Assembly (NCBI GenBank): GCA_964633825.1
Contig: CAZWHE010000011.1
Location: forward strand, 1 to 49,721
DNA: 49,721 nucleotides
From: CAZWHE01 sp964633825
GTDB taxonomy: Bacteria; Planctomycetota; B15-G4; CAYZWU01
Direction of reading: 5' to 3'
Notes under the pieces: model-generated
The model's input: the letters and a program-made list of their open reading frames with translations, nothing else
What the model was told of the DNA's origin: nothing
Databases searched by the model: none
Translations under genes and position numbers: made by a program
Shown here: positions 16,358 to 25,786 of the stretch, piece by piece
How the letters are laid out: each line of letters starts with the position of its first letter
Position numbering within the stretch: the stretch's first letter is position 1

Positions 16358-17707
16358 TCAGTCCAGGGCCAACCGAAACCCGTAACTGTAGTACCGGTAG
16401 TCGGGGTAGTGCCCGTCGCGGACCGCACAACGCATGCGACTCGCGTCGTCATCCCACGAGCCGCCACGAAAAACACGGTATGTGCCGTTCGTTGGGCCGT
16501 GCGGGTTGTCGTAGGGGCTCAAGCTGTAGTAGCCTGAGTCATACCAGTCGTTGCACCATTCCCACACGTTCCCGGACATGTCGTACAGGCCGTAACCGTT
16601 GGCCATGTCCGTCCCCGGCGGCGTCTGGTTGCCGTCGTAGTAGCCCACCGGCGTGGTCCAGGGATAAGGACCGGTTTCATACGGATCGCCGGAATTCCAG
16701 TAATTCGCATTCGACCCGTCGATGCTGTCGCCCCAGGGATACCTGTAGTAGGGATTGTGCTCGGCCCCGCGGGCCGCCTTCTCCCATTCCGCCTCGGTCG
16801 GCAGCCGGTACCCGCCGGCCCCGAAGGTGCATTCCCAGGCGTCGAGGTCGTAGCAAGCAGGAAGCCCGTCCTCAGCGCTCCGCCAGTTGGCATACGCCAC
16901 GGCACCGTACCAGCTCACCAGCACCATGGGGTGGTCTTCCTTGCCGCTCACGATGCCGAATGTGCTCCCGTTCCAGGTGATTCGGCTGTGCTCCCCGTAA
17001 TCAGGATAGCCCGTAGGTGCAGAAGTTGTTGAACAGTAAGGGTAACTGGTTCCACTCCCCGCCTTGTACACCACGCCATTCGTCACTTCGATCAGACCCC
17101 CCTGGCTCCAGGCCGAGTTCAGGTAGTCGCAGTACTGCTGGTTCGTCACCTCAAAGACGTCCATGGCGAACGCGTCGATGTAAACGGTGTGAACGGGAAG
17201 TTCATCAGGGTAGCCTACGCCAGAATGATCGCCCATCTCGAACTCGCCGCCCGGGATGAAGGCCATGCCCGACGGTACTCCCACACTGAAGTCCACGCTG
17301 TCCGATGTGTAGATACAGCTTAAGGTCAAGAAACCGTCCGGCCAAGCATCGACGGCGATGTAGGCGATGTATTCGCCGGCCGGAGGCGGCCCGTCAAGAG
17401 CCGTTCCCGTCATGTCGGCGAGCGGACCGGTGAAGTAGGCGTTATCGAGACCGCGGTTCCAGCCCGAATACGGTCCGAATCCGTCATAAGTAAAATAGCC
17501 TGATTGTGTTTTCAGCACGATCCAGACGTCTACGGCATATCCGGCACCCGAGCCGGCCGTGACATCGAAGGTGATCAAGGCGCTTGACCCCGGATTGATT
17601 ACAACTCCCGAGTCGAGGCCGTTGCACTTGATATCCACGGTGGTGTCCTGGGCCAGGCCGATGGCGGGGAAAAGAAAAAATACGGCGAGAATGATATTGT
17701 AACGCAT
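16358..17707 (-). CDS. Exported SUMF1/FGE-sulfatase-fold protein lacking the catalytic Cys pair
   Basis: 449 residues. A signal peptide (1-20, ending GLAQ) is followed by a beta-rich domain (~25-145) and then a SUMF1-type C-lectin-like domain (~147-449). Its hallmarks are FIPGGEFEMGD, EVTNQQYCDYLN, YRLPTEAEWEKAARG, GLYDMSGNVWEWCNDWY and FRGGSW (413-418). True formylglycine-generating enzymes have two Cys just after RGGS; here that stretch reads DDDASRMRC with only C427. It is therefore probably not a sulfatase-activating enzyme but one of the many exported SUMF1-like proteins of unknown role. The start follows GGAAGGAGG, and a TATAAT box (17756-17761, minus) lies about 50 bases upstream. Confidence 0.85.
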   Translation of the reverse strand: MRYNIILAVFFLFPAIGLAQDTTVDIKCNGLDSGVVINPGSSALITFDVTAGSGAGYAVDVWIVLKTQSGYFTYDGFGPYSGWNRGLDNAYFTGPLADMTGTALDGPPPAGEYIAYIAVDAWPDGFLTLSCIYTSDSVDFSVGVPSGMAFIPGGEFEMGDHSGVGYPDELPVHTVYIDAFAMDVFEVTNQQYCDYLNSAWSQGGLIEVTNGVVYKAGSGTSYPYCSTTSAPTGYPDYGEHSRITWNGSTFGIVSGKEDHPMVLVSWYGAVAYANWRSAEDGLPACYDLDAWECTFGAGGYRLPTEAEWEKAARGAEHNPYYRYPWGDSIDGSNANYWNSGDPYETGPYPWTTPVGYYDGNQTPPGTDMANGYGLYDMSGNVWEWCNDWYDSGYYSLSPYDNPHGPTNGTYRVFRGGSWDDDASRMRCAVRDGHYPDYRYYSYGFRLALD

Positions 17708-17901
17708 GGTTTCCTCCTTCCGGCTGGCTGATTGTAATCATTCCTTCCAAACTTAATTATACATAAAAATATAGAAGAGACATGCTTCTTTATGTAAATC
17801 CCTTTATCTTTCCAAGTCAGACAGGTGAATGTGTTTCTCAATTACATTGCTAGCAGCGAGGTCTTAAGCCGTAATATGACAGGCGTTTCGCGCTGTTTCT
17901 T

Positions 17902-18198
17902 TTATTGCACATCTATCCAAATTGGGCTGGACCAGACCATGTCCGTGTCCGGCTCCACGTCATTGTCGCAATCCTCATCGCTCTGCTGGGTCACCCGAAC
18001 ATAGTAGAGGCAGTCCCTTTCGACAGAGAGCTTCAGAGAGCCGAAAATACTGTCCGACGGATTCAGAGACTTGCTCTCGATGGAAACCGTTTCGTAAATG
18101 CCGTCGCTGTTCCGGTCCTCGGCGCCGATCAGATCGACCTGCACCAATTGGCCCGTGATGAACGCCGTATCCGCTGCCGCGTAAAGACCGTTACGCGA
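17902..18198 (-). pseudogene. C-terminal remnant of a larger exported protein
   Basis: The frame is open from a TGA at 18199-18201 to a TAA at 17902, about 98 codons, without a plausible ATG. It reads as the tail of a protein: VDLIGAEDRNSDGIYETV, then YYVRVTQQ and WSSPIWIDVQ. A YYVRV...WSSPIWI ending is common at the C-terminus of PHP/DUF3604-type or other metal-dependent hydrolases, so this looks like the 3' end of such a gene whose front was lost. The family call is tentative. A TTG-started 81-residue protein is possible but unlikely. Confidence 0.5.
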
Positions 18199-18206
18199 TC
18201 AGGAAG

Positions 18207-18241
18207 CCCGGCATCTTTTTCTCGGGGTGTCGGGTTTTTTT
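18207..18241 (+). terminator. Possible orphan intrinsic terminator
   Basis: CCCGGCA pairs with TGTCGGG (one G-T pair) across a 14-base loop, followed by seven T's on the plus strand. No plus-strand gene lies just upstream, so it may be a relic of a lost gene. Confidence 0.35.
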
Positions 18242-18367
18242 CTTACAGGGGCGTTTTCGCAACTAATGCTTTATCTTGGATTCACGGAAAAAATCCTCTT
18301 TCGGCCAGAATCTTGAGCCAACACCTTTGTATAAAAGCGATGCGATTATTAAAAGTGGGGTACTTTT

Positions 18368-18910
18368 ATGAACTTCGAAGAGCAAATAGCTAGTGCTTCT
18401 AGGTGGCTTGATTCTGCCGAATGGCGTTCCAAAGACAGGCATCTCACGCAGGCAAAGGCATCCGGGATTGAATTCAGGCACCTCCAGCCGGACGTAGACT
18501 TCACGCCGGGTACGGTAAACATCATCCGTGGCCCGAGGCAGATTGGTAAATCGACAGAGTGCAAGCTCATCGTCGATGCGGGTCTTGCCGGCGGGAAGCA
18601 GCCCAGTCAGTACATCTACTTCCCGTGTGACAATCTGGTGCGTCGCCAAGAGATCGCCGAGGCAGCCCAGGCCGCAAGCGCCATGACGGCCCCGAGTTCA
18701 AGCAAACCATTGACGCTGTTCATGGATGAGATTACCGGCATCAAGGAGTGGTACAAGACGGTCAAATGGATGGTCGACACGAACGCACTGCCGCACACGG
18801 CCCTTGTGCTGACAGGTTCCTCTGCACGAGAAATCAAGCGCGGATACGATTTCGAGTTCGGGACGGTACCGAAAATCCCTCTCTGGGCATTCCTCACATT
18901 CAGCCTTTAG
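18368..18910 (+). pseudogene. Truncated AAA_14/DUF4143-type ATPase
   Basis: 180 codons. The N-terminal half matches the prokaryotic AAA_14 ATPases: Walker A GPRQIGKST (55-63), Walker B LTLFMDEIT (about 115-123) and sensor VLTGSSAREIKRGYD. In intact relatives this is followed by PGRRG-like residues and a DUF4143 domain, giving 400-450 residues. Here the frame turns into unrelated sequence after about residue 163 and stops. The next 200 bases show no continuation in any frame I could follow. Probably a decayed gene, unless the short form is expressed. Confidence 0.75.
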
Positions 18911-19105
18911 TCCGGGTATTCCACGCGTTTCATCGCGAGGGACTGCCAACCTCTCATCGTTCAACAAAGCATGTGCTCGGTCATGGGACAGCTCGATCAT
19001 GGGCCAAATCCACCGCTTCCCAAAAAAACCGGGAACCCATTCGGCCCGGCCGGGTCTAAGAAGCCGTGATCGAAAACGGTACCGGCCCGCAGGCAAAAGA
19101 GTTCG

Positions 19106-19128
19106 ACCGTCGATGCGACGGTTTTTTT
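19106..19128 (+). terminator. Terminator hairpin directly abutting the VWA ribosome-binding site
   Basis: ACCGTCG pairs with CGACGGT (3-base loop), followed by a run of seven T's. The next bases are AGGAGA, the ribosome-binding site of the gene starting at 19141. A transcript covering that site must start upstream of, or within, this hairpin, so it is either an attenuator or a strong structural leader. ACGGT at 19076-19080 could pair with the left arm as an antiterminator (speculative). Confidence 0.65.
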
Positions 19129-19140
19129 AGGAGACAAACC

Positions 19141-20850
19141 ATGAAATCGATTCCCGCACTGACGATTATTTTCTCACTGCTCTGTCTTGCGCCGGTTCCG
19201 TCGTGCATCGGCGAGGACACGAGCCAAACAGCCGCCACCGCGGACGAAGAGAGTGAAGAGCTCTCGAAACAGCAGGACGCACCCCGGACTCGCCACAGTC
19301 CAACCGGTCCGGTAAGGGGAAAGAAGGCTCTCCACGCCCTTGGCTATGCTTCGGCCGAATGGGAAGCCAAGGGAGCGGCGGCGGGAGAAACGCGTTCACA
19401 CCGGATGGATGGAAAATTCAACACTGAAGACTACGACGCCATCACCGAGAACCGTTTCCTCGACACTCTGAAGACACCTCTCTCCACATTTTCGATCGAC
19501 GTGGATCCGGCGTCGTACAGCAACGTGCGCCGCTTCATCCGCGAAGGCCGCCTCCCTCCCATGGGCGCGGTGCGCATCGAGGAGCTGATCAATTACTTCG
19601 CTTACGACTATCCCTCGCCCGAAGGCGAACACCCCTTCTCCATCTTCACGGAGGTGGCGTCCTGCCCCTGGAACCCCGGCCACCGCCTCGTTCACATCGG
19701 CCTCCAGGGCAAGAGGATTCACATGGAAGACCTTCCTCCCAGCAACCTCGTTTTTCTCCTCGATGTTTCGGGATCGATGAGACCGCCGAATAAGCTCCCC
19801 CTGCTCAAGTCGGCTTTCCGGCTTCTGGCAAAGCAGCTCACCGCCAAGGACAGGGTCGCCATCGTCGTTTATGCCGGCGCAGCCGGGCTTGTTTTACCAT
19901 CAACACCCGGCAATCAGAAGGACCGGATACTCGGCGCCATCTCGAGGCTCGAGGCGGGCGGAAGCACGGCGGGCGGCGCCGGAATCAAGCTCGCCTACAA
20001 GATCGCGAAGGATAACTTCATCCCCTCGGGCAACAACCGCGTCATCCTGGCCACGGACGGCGACTTCAACGTGGGCGCTTCGAGCGACGCCGAGATGGTG
20101 CGCCTCATCACCGAGAAGCGAAAAGAGGACGTCTTCCTCACCGTGCTCGGTTTCGGGACGGGCAACATCAAGGACAACAAGATGGAAAAGCTCGCCGACA
20201 AGGGGAACGGCAACTACGCCTACATCGACAACATCATGGAAGCGAAAAAGGTCCTGGTCAACGAGGTGGGCGCCACGCTGCTGGCGATCGCCAAGGACGT
20301 GAAGATTCAGGTCGAGTTCAACCCCGTGTTCGTGAAGGGCTACCGCCTCGTCGGCTACGAGAACCGGCTCCTGCGGGACGAGGATTTCAACGACGACAAG
20401 AAGGACGCCGGCGAGCTCGGCGCCGGCCACTCGGTAACGGCCCTCTACGAGATCATCCCGGCCGGCTCGGACGAAGAGCTTCCCGGTGTGGACGATCTGA
20501 AGTACCAGGAAACGAAGATCAAGAGCGGCACCGCGATGAACAGCGAGCTGCTCACGGTCAAGTTCCGGTACAAGAAACCGGACGAAGAGAAGAGCCGGCT
20601 CATCGTGGAGGCCCTTGCCGACAGCGGCAGGGACTACGAGAAGGCGTCGCAGGACTTCCGTTTCTCCGCCGCCGTGGCCGAGTACGGCCTTCTCCTCAGG
20701 GACTCGGCCTTCAAGAGCAAGGCCTCGTGGGACAACCTGCTCCTTCTGGCCCGAAACGCCAAGGGCGACGACAGGAACGGCTATCGATCCGAGTTCATCA
20801 ATCTCGCCGAGTCGTGCAAGCTCATGGCCGAAGCGGGTCCGGCGCAGTGA
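19141..20850 (+). CDS. YfbK-like von Willebrand factor A lipoprotein
   Basis: 569 residues. A lipoprotein signal (residues 1-22, VPSC lipobox, C22) is followed by a linker, the conserved N-terminal module of YfbK proteins (NTEDYDAITENRFLDT, FSIDVDPASYSNVRR, EELINYFAY), and a VWA domain with the metal site DVSGSM (208-213). A C-terminal DUF3520-like domain completes it (GYENRLLRDEDFNDDKKDAGELGAGHSVTALYE). The protein would sit in the membrane and bind a partner through a Mg2+-dependent site; the family's partner is not established. The upstream frame extends to 19066, but ATG 19141 has AGGAGA and begins the signal peptide. Its leader contains the hairpin at 19106-19128. Confidence 0.9.
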   Translation: MKSIPALTIIFSLLCLAPVPSCIGEDTSQTAATADEESEELSKQQDAPRTRHSPTGPVRGKKALHALGYASAEWEAKGAAAGETRSHRMDGKFNTEDYDAITENRFLDTLKTPLSTFSIDVDPASYSNVRRFIREGRLPPMGAVRIEELINYFAYDYPSPEGEHPFSIFTEVASCPWNPGHRLVHIGLQGKRIHMEDLPPSNLVFLLDVSGSMRPPNKLPLLKSAFRLLAKQLTAKDRVAIVVYAGAAGLVLPSTPGNQKDRILGAISRLEAGGSTAGGAGIKLAYKIAKDNFIPSGNNRVILATDGDFNVGASSDAEMVRLITEKRKEDVFLTVLGFGTGNIKDNKMEKLADKGNGNYAYIDNIMEAKKVLVNEVGATLLAIAKDVKIQVEFNPVFVKGYRLVGYENRLLRDEDFNDDKKDAGELGAGHSVTALYEIIPAGSDEELPGVDDLKYQETKIKSGTAMNSELLTVKFRYKKPDEEKSRLIVEALADSGRDYEKASQDFRFSAAVAEYGLLLRDSAFKSKASWDNLLLLARNAKGDDRNGYRSEFINLAESCKLMAEAGPAQ

Positions 20851-20919
20851 TCTCGCACAGGACCCGCCGCTCCCACAGCGGTCTTTTCCGCATGGGACGG
20901 CGGGTCGCTTTTTCCCTCC

Positions 20920-23739
20920 TCACTTGGGCTCGGCAACCACGCTGAATGTTCTCTCCGGCTTGTAGTATTTCCGGAAAACATCACAGAGCTCTTCGGCCGT
21001 GTAGCTTTGATAATCCTCTTTGACCTTCCTGTAGTCGTCCAGGCTGAGCCTGCGCGTGTCGAGATGCTGCAGGAGGCCCCACCAGAACCGGGGTTCCTTC
21101 ATCGTCGTGTCGAGGTTGTTGACAATCTGCTTCTTGGCGTTTTCGAGCTCTTCCGGCGTCGGCCCCGAATCGGCGAAGGCCGCAAAAATCGCTTCCGCTT
21201 CCTTGACCACGTCGTCCACCTTTTCCGGATCGCAGGGAGCGCCGGTGTAGAAAAGGCTCGAGTCGTTGTACGATTCCATGACGCGGTTGTCGGCGTTGAT
21301 CGAGTAAACGAGCTGCGCCTCCTCACGGATCCGCTTGATCAGCCGGCTCGTGAGCGTCTGTGAAACGAGCTCCTGCGCCCGCCTCTCGCGGACGTCGAGC
21401 CGGCCGCAGCCCACGAATCCGTAGATGGCCATGCCCTTGGGCGTGATCGTTTCCACGCCGACCCGCTCCTTCCAGGGCCCCTTCACCCTGTCGAGCCTGC
21501 GCAGGCGGTCGATGTGCGGCGCCCTCCGCTCCCGGCCCGGCAGCGAACCGACGTACCGCGCCACTAGCGGCATCGCTTCGTCGAGCGCGATCTCGCCCAC
21601 GACGGCAACCTCGATCGGGGCTTCCCGGCAGAGGCGCTCCAGCCATTTCTGACCAGCCGAAAGCGTCTGCTTGTCGAGCCGATCGACCGTCATGGGCATG
21701 ATGCGCAGATCATTGTTTCCGGCGATTTTGATCATGTTGATCATGGCTTGGAACTCGGGCATTTTCTCCATATATTCGAGCTGCTGGCGTATTTCGGTTT
21801 TCCAGACCGAGAACGCCGTCTCCTCGATCCGGCCGTCGGTGAGCAGCGCGTGGGCGAGCTGCAGCCCCGCCTCGAGGTCCCGGGGCGAGCCCGTGATCGA
21901 AATCATGAGGTTGTCCCCCTTCGGCATGGCACGAACGGAGATATTCTTCCCCGTCATCAGGTCGGTGATTTCCGTCGAATCGAGACGACTCGTGGCCGGC
22001 TGGCTGAACGCCAGAGCCGCCACATCGGTCACGCCCGCGTTGCCGAACGTCTCCTCGATCTTTCCCCCGGCCAGGCTGATGCTGAGGTAGACCGTGTCCT
22101 TCTTGTAGTCCATGAACCTGTGATGAGCGCGCACCCCGTTTTCGAACCAGGCGCTGCTGATCCCCAGGCCCTCGTCGGCCGCCGTCTCGACCACCTTTCC
22201 GGGAAGAGGCATCTTCGCCAGGAGCTCTTTCGCCTCCTCCTCCTCCTTCAAGGGCTCCGTTTTGCGTGCAAGCGCCGCCCGCGCCGCAGCGAGAACATCG
22301 TCCTCTTCGGGCAAGGCGATTCCGTCCTTGTCCGGCGCGGTCAGCACGTAGGCGAAGGCGCCCGGCTCGAAGTTCTTGACGAACGCGGCCGCCACTTCAT
22401 CGAGCCCGATGGTGGGCAGCAGCCTCTCGACCAGCTCCAGCGTCTGCGCCGCCGAAAGGATGGGCTCTTCATCCACGATAGATCTTCTGATCTTGCCCAG
22501 AAAGTACCGGGCCCTGCGCGTCGATTCCGTGTCGGCCCACCGCTCGATGGAAGCCTTGAAGTCCGTTTTGGCCAGATCGAACTCGCGCTTCCCGAACCCA
22601 TGGTCCCGCGCCCGGCCGATCTCGACGATCACCTCGTTCAGCATCTTTTCCCAGTCCGCCGGTTCTCCCGTCGCCGACGCCGAAACCATGAGTGTCTCCT
22701 TGAAGAAATTGCTCACATCCACCCCGGCCGACTGGTAACCGGCTTCTCCCTTCTTGACGCGCTCTTCGAAACGGCGGTTCATGATCCAGCCCCCGAGCTC
22801 GTCGACGAGCTCGACGCGAAGCTGTTCGACCGTCGTTGTGGGAGGCCTGGCGGAACGGAGAGCGATCATCTCGACGTCGCAGGCCGCCAGCTCCGGATCG
22901 GTCACGATGATCGACCGCCGTTCTGAAAACACGGGGAACTCGGGACCCCGTTCCTCAGCGGCCGCCGTCGTGGACTCGTATTCGCCGAAATGTTTCTCGA
23001 TGAGGGGCACGCACCTCTCCGCCGGAGCGTCGCCCACAAGGATCACGTTGATGCGCTCGGGCCGGTACCAGGTGCGGTAATATTCGACGAATTCCGAACG
23101 GGGCGCGCTCTTGATGACGTCCTCGAGGCCCTTCGGTATGCGGTTCACGAAGCGCGAGCCCTCGAAGAGCTCGTCCCAGAGCTTCTCGCTGACACGCTGC
23201 GCCGTGCTCTGGCGCGCCCGAATCTCTTCAAGAATCACGCCTCGCTCCCTGTCGATCTCGCTCTCAAGGAGGAGCGCGCGGAACACGTAATCGCTCAGGA
23301 CGAGCAGAGCCTTGTCGATCTGCGCCGTCTCCGTATCGGGTGTAAAGAGCATGTAGGCGGTCTGGTCGAAGGAGGTAAAAGCGTTCGCGTCGGCGCCGAA
23401 CTCGAGGCCGATGCTCTCGAAATAGGGGATCAGCTCGCCCGGCGCGAAATTCTCCGAGCCGTTGAACACCATGTGCTCCATGAAATGCGCCAGGCCGCGC
23501 TGCTCCTCCGTCTCGTTCAGGGAGCCCGTGTCCACATGCACCATGAGCGCCATCTTTCCGGGCGGCGTGCCGTGCTGCATCGTGTACCAGGTGACGCCGT
23601 TATCGAGCTCGCCCGTGACGACGGCGGGGTCGAAGGGGAGCGGTTCGCCGGAAAGGACGGGTTTTCCTTCAGGCGAAGCGCAGGAAAAAACAAAGACCAA
23701 CAGGGAGATGATGAACAGGTTCAAAACGTCTCTTTTCAT
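20920..23739 (-). CDS. M16-family zinc metallopeptidase lipoprotein (PqqL/insulinase-like)
   Basis: 939 residues, the size of a two-domain fused M16 peptidase. A lipoprotein signal ends at C20 (FVFSC). The inverted zinc motif HxxEH is at 85-89 (HFMEH) and the third ligand is E165, 76 residues later. A second, inactive M16 half occupies the C-terminal part, with an R/Y pair region near GVETITPKGMAIYGF. It would cleave peptides in the periplasm. The gene follows the P-loop ATPase gene by 38 bases on the same strand and has its own AAAGGA site. A link to the POT transporter through peptide use is inference. Confidence 0.93.
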   Translation of the reverse strand: MKRDVLNLFIISLLVFVFSCASPEGKPVLSGEPLPFDPAVVTGELDNGVTWYTMQHGTPPGKMALMVHVDTGSLNETEEQRGLAHFMEHMVFNGSENFAPGELIPYFESIGLEFGADANAFTSFDQTAYMLFTPDTETAQIDKALLVLSDYVFRALLLESEIDRERGVILEEIRARQSTAQRVSEKLWDELFEGSRFVNRIPKGLEDVIKSAPRSEFVEYYRTWYRPERINVILVGDAPAERCVPLIEKHFGEYESTTAAAEERGPEFPVFSERRSIIVTDPELAACDVEMIALRSARPPTTTVEQLRVELVDELGGWIMNRRFEERVKKGEAGYQSAGVDVSNFFKETLMVSASATGEPADWEKMLNEVIVEIGRARDHGFGKREFDLAKTDFKASIERWADTESTRRARYFLGKIRRSIVDEEPILSAAQTLELVERLLPTIGLDEVAAAFVKNFEPGAFAYVLTAPDKDGIALPEEDDVLAAARAALARKTEPLKEEEEAKELLAKMPLPGKVVETAADEGLGISSAWFENGVRAHHRFMDYKKDTVYLSISLAGGKIEETFGNAGVTDVAALAFSQPATSRLDSTEITDLMTGKNISVRAMPKGDNLMISITGSPRDLEAGLQLAHALLTDGRIEETAFSVWKTEIRQQLEYMEKMPEFQAMINMIKIAGNNDLRIMPMTVDRLDKQTLSAGQKWLERLCREAPIEVAVVGEIALDEAMPLVARYVGSLPGRERRAPHIDRLRRLDRVKGPWKERVGVETITPKGMAIYGFVGCGRLDVRERRAQELVSQTLTSRLIKRIREEAQLVYSINADNRVMESYNDSSLFYTGAPCDPEKVDDVVKEAEAIFAAFADSGPTPEELENAKKQIVNNLDTTMKEPRFWWGLLQHLDTRRLSLDDYRKVKEDYQSYTAEELCDVFRKYYKPERTFSVVAEPK

Positions 23740-23777
23740 GGGTCGAATCCTTTCGGGGGGTGTCTTCTTCTATAGGA

Positions 23778-24329
23778 TTACCAGAGCGACTCCTGAACAG
23801 CGCCGTCGGGCATGAGCTCGCTCGTGATCTGATGAATCCAGCTGTTGCGGTCGATGTGAGGGTCGAGCCGCGTGCAGGCCGCATCGAACCTGCCGAGAAG
23901 CTCGTCGACAAGCCCGTCGATCTCGCGCTGGAACTTCACGTCCGTGTCGCGCACCCCGTCGTAAGACGGGACCGACACGATGGGCACCTTCCAGAGGTGG
24001 TCGTAGGTCTTCATCCACTCCGCCACGAGATGATCGAGCTCCGGCCGTCCCTCGGCCGCCCACACCAGGTAGGCGTAATTGTCGATGACGCTCCTGTCGC
24101 AGAGAACGTATTCGGCCATGTTCCCTGCGCGGATCTCTTCGGCGACCTGGGTGTGAAGGATCCAGGACTGGGCCAGCAGGTTGGTCTCCCTGTTGATCGG
24201 GAGTGGGCAGGAGCGGGCCACTTCCTTCACGAGCTCCACGTTGATGTCGCGCTTCTTGAGAAAAGCCGCCGCCTCGAAACAGAGAGTTGTCTTGCCCACG
24301 CCGTGAGCGCCGATCATGGCGATTTTCAT
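23778..24329 (-). CDS. AAA_28-type P-loop ATPase / nucleotide kinase
   Basis: 183 residues. Walker A GAHGVGKTT is at 8-16. The family-typical KEVARSCPLPINRET follows, then LAQSWILHTQVAEEI and YVLCDRSVIDNYAYL. This arrangement fits the AAA_28 / NadR-kinase-like group; the substrate is unknown. It is sandwiched between an MFS gene (111 bases upstream) and an M16 peptidase (38 bases downstream) on the same strand. Confidence 0.85.
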   Translation of the reverse strand: MKIAMIGAHGVGKTTLCFEAAAFLKKRDINVELVKEVARSCPLPINRETNLLAQSWILHTQVAEEIRAGNMAEYVLCDRSVIDNYAYLVWAAEGRPELDHLVAEWMKTYDHLWKVPIVSVPSYDGVRDTDVKFQREIDGLVDELLGRFDAACTRLDPHIDRNSWIHQITSELMPDGAVQESLW

Positions 24330-24440
24330 GAGAGTCCACCGCTGTTTTGATCACGTGCCGCCCGGTTCGGTCCCGGGATACTCCTTACAATAGTGCGGCG
24401 AGCGCGCACTTTCAAGAGGCCTGCGCTTTCAAGAAGCCGG

Positions 24441-25664
24441 TCATGCCTTGCCGCCGCCGTTCCCCTCCCGGCTGAGAAGCAGTAAAAAGGAGAGAAGGCC
24501 CACACACGAAAGGAGCGCCGCCGTCCGGACAACCGCCCTGAGGCCGTAAAGATCGCCCACAGCGCCGCCGACCAGGGTCCCGGCAACGACAGCCATGGCG
24601 AGCACGCCGTTCATGACGCCGATCCCTCCCGCCCTCTGCTCCGTCCGTGTCGCATCGGCCGCCAGCGCATTGGCGCTCACCAGAAAGACGGGATAGATTG
24701 GAATGATGAAAAAGGCGCTCACCACCCAGGGGTCCTTCAGAAAAGAGACGGCCGTGTATGTTCCGATGTAGCAGAAAATCGATACAAACAGGCCGATCCG
24801 CCCGCCCCGGCGGTCGAGAAAGCGGCCCAGGGGGGTGAAAACCGCGATCGCCGTGACCGTTGACATGGAAACAGTCCACCCGAGCATGTGCACCGTGCCG
24901 CCCATCTCTTCGGTATAGATCAGGGAAAAGAAACCGAAAAAACACCAGTTGGCCGACGAGACGACGAGAACAACGAGACAGAGCCGGAAGAGCCTCTTGT
25001 TCCCGTAGATCTCCCTCAGATCCCCGAGGAGGACCTTGGCCGGGCCCTGCTTCAAGACCCGGCCGAAGGGAACGGCGCTGTTCCCCAAATCGGGATCGCT
25101 GATCAGACGCGGCAAGAGAAAAGCCATAAAGAAACCGAGAAGGGCCGGAAAGCCCATGACGGCCCAGGCCGTCCACTCCGCTCCCATGTCGTAGACAGGG
25201 CCGTAGAGCAGGCCCAACAGGAACCATCCCACGCTCTGTGCCAGGAGGACGGCCGAAATGGCGCCGGCCCGCGCTTTCTCGCGGATCAGGGTTGCGTGTG
25301 AAATGAGCGTCGGCTTCACCGCCCCGTAAAGGATCGAAAAACCGGCCACCGCCGCGATGGCGCCCCACGAGTTCCTGACCGCACAGAGGACAACGAGACA
25401 GGCCGCATAACCGAGGAGCCCCGTGATCTCGGCGAGGCGGAATCCCCCGGTGGAATCGACGAAAGCGCCCCAAAAATTGTTGGCAAAAAAAAGGAGAAAG
25501 GCCGGCAGGGCCAGAATCAGCGAGACGACGAGATAGCTCGACTCGCCGAGCATGGTTCGGACGTGGAGGGGAAGGAAGGAGATGAAGACGCAGGACGCCA
25601 GCCCCTCGCAGAGCGACGCCCCTTTCAGCACATTCATTATTTTCGAGTCGCTTTGTCCGGCCAT
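24441..25664 (-). CDS. Major facilitator superfamily transporter
   Basis: 407 residues, 11-12 hydrophobic helices in two halves joined by a charged loop (around residues 175-200). The loop between helices 8 and 9 has GRFLDRRGGRIGLF, a typical MFS GxLaDrxGrr motif. The substrate cannot be read from sequence; the fold resembles sugar/nucleoside (LacY-like) or drug efflux members. ATG 25664 is chosen because the upstream GTG (25727) has no ribosome-binding site and adds only a polar extension. Probably first gene of an operon with the ATPase and M16 peptidase. Confidence 0.85.
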   Translation of the reverse strand: MAGQSDSKIMNVLKGASLCEGLASCVFISFLPLHVRTMLGESSYLVVSLILALPAFLLFFANNFWGAFVDSTGGFRLAEITGLLGYAACLVVLCAVRNSWGAIAAVAGFSILYGAVKPTLISHATLIREKARAGAISAVLLAQSVGWFLLGLLYGPVYDMGAEWTAWAVMGFPALLGFFMAFLLPRLISDPDLGNSAVPFGRVLKQGPAKVLLGDLREIYGNKRLFRLCLVVLVVSSANWCFFGFFSLIYTEEMGGTVHMLGWTVSMSTVTAIAVFTPLGRFLDRRGGRIGLFVSIFCYIGTYTAVSFLKDPWVVSAFFIIPIYPVFLVSANALAADATRTEQRAGGIGVMNGVLAMAVVAGTLVGGAVGDLYGLRAVVRTAALLSCVGLLSFLLLLSREGNGGGKA

Positions 25665-25737
25665 GGTCCCACATGGTACGCCACGCGGACGAGAACGCAA
25701 TTTCTGTTTGACTTCCCTCTTTTTCACGGATAGTTGT

Positions 25738-25767
25738 TTGAAACCAGCCGGTTTTCAACCGTATATA
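25738..25767 (+). promoter_or_regulatory. Promoter with overlapping inverted repeat
   Basis: TTGAAA (25738-25743) and TATATA (25762-25767), 18 bases apart, lie 20 bases before the lipoprotein gene at 25787. The -35 starts an inverted repeat, TTGAAACC...GGTTTTCAA, which could be an operator. Confidence 0.5.
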
Positions 25768-25786
25768 TCTCGAGAGGAGAAAAACC

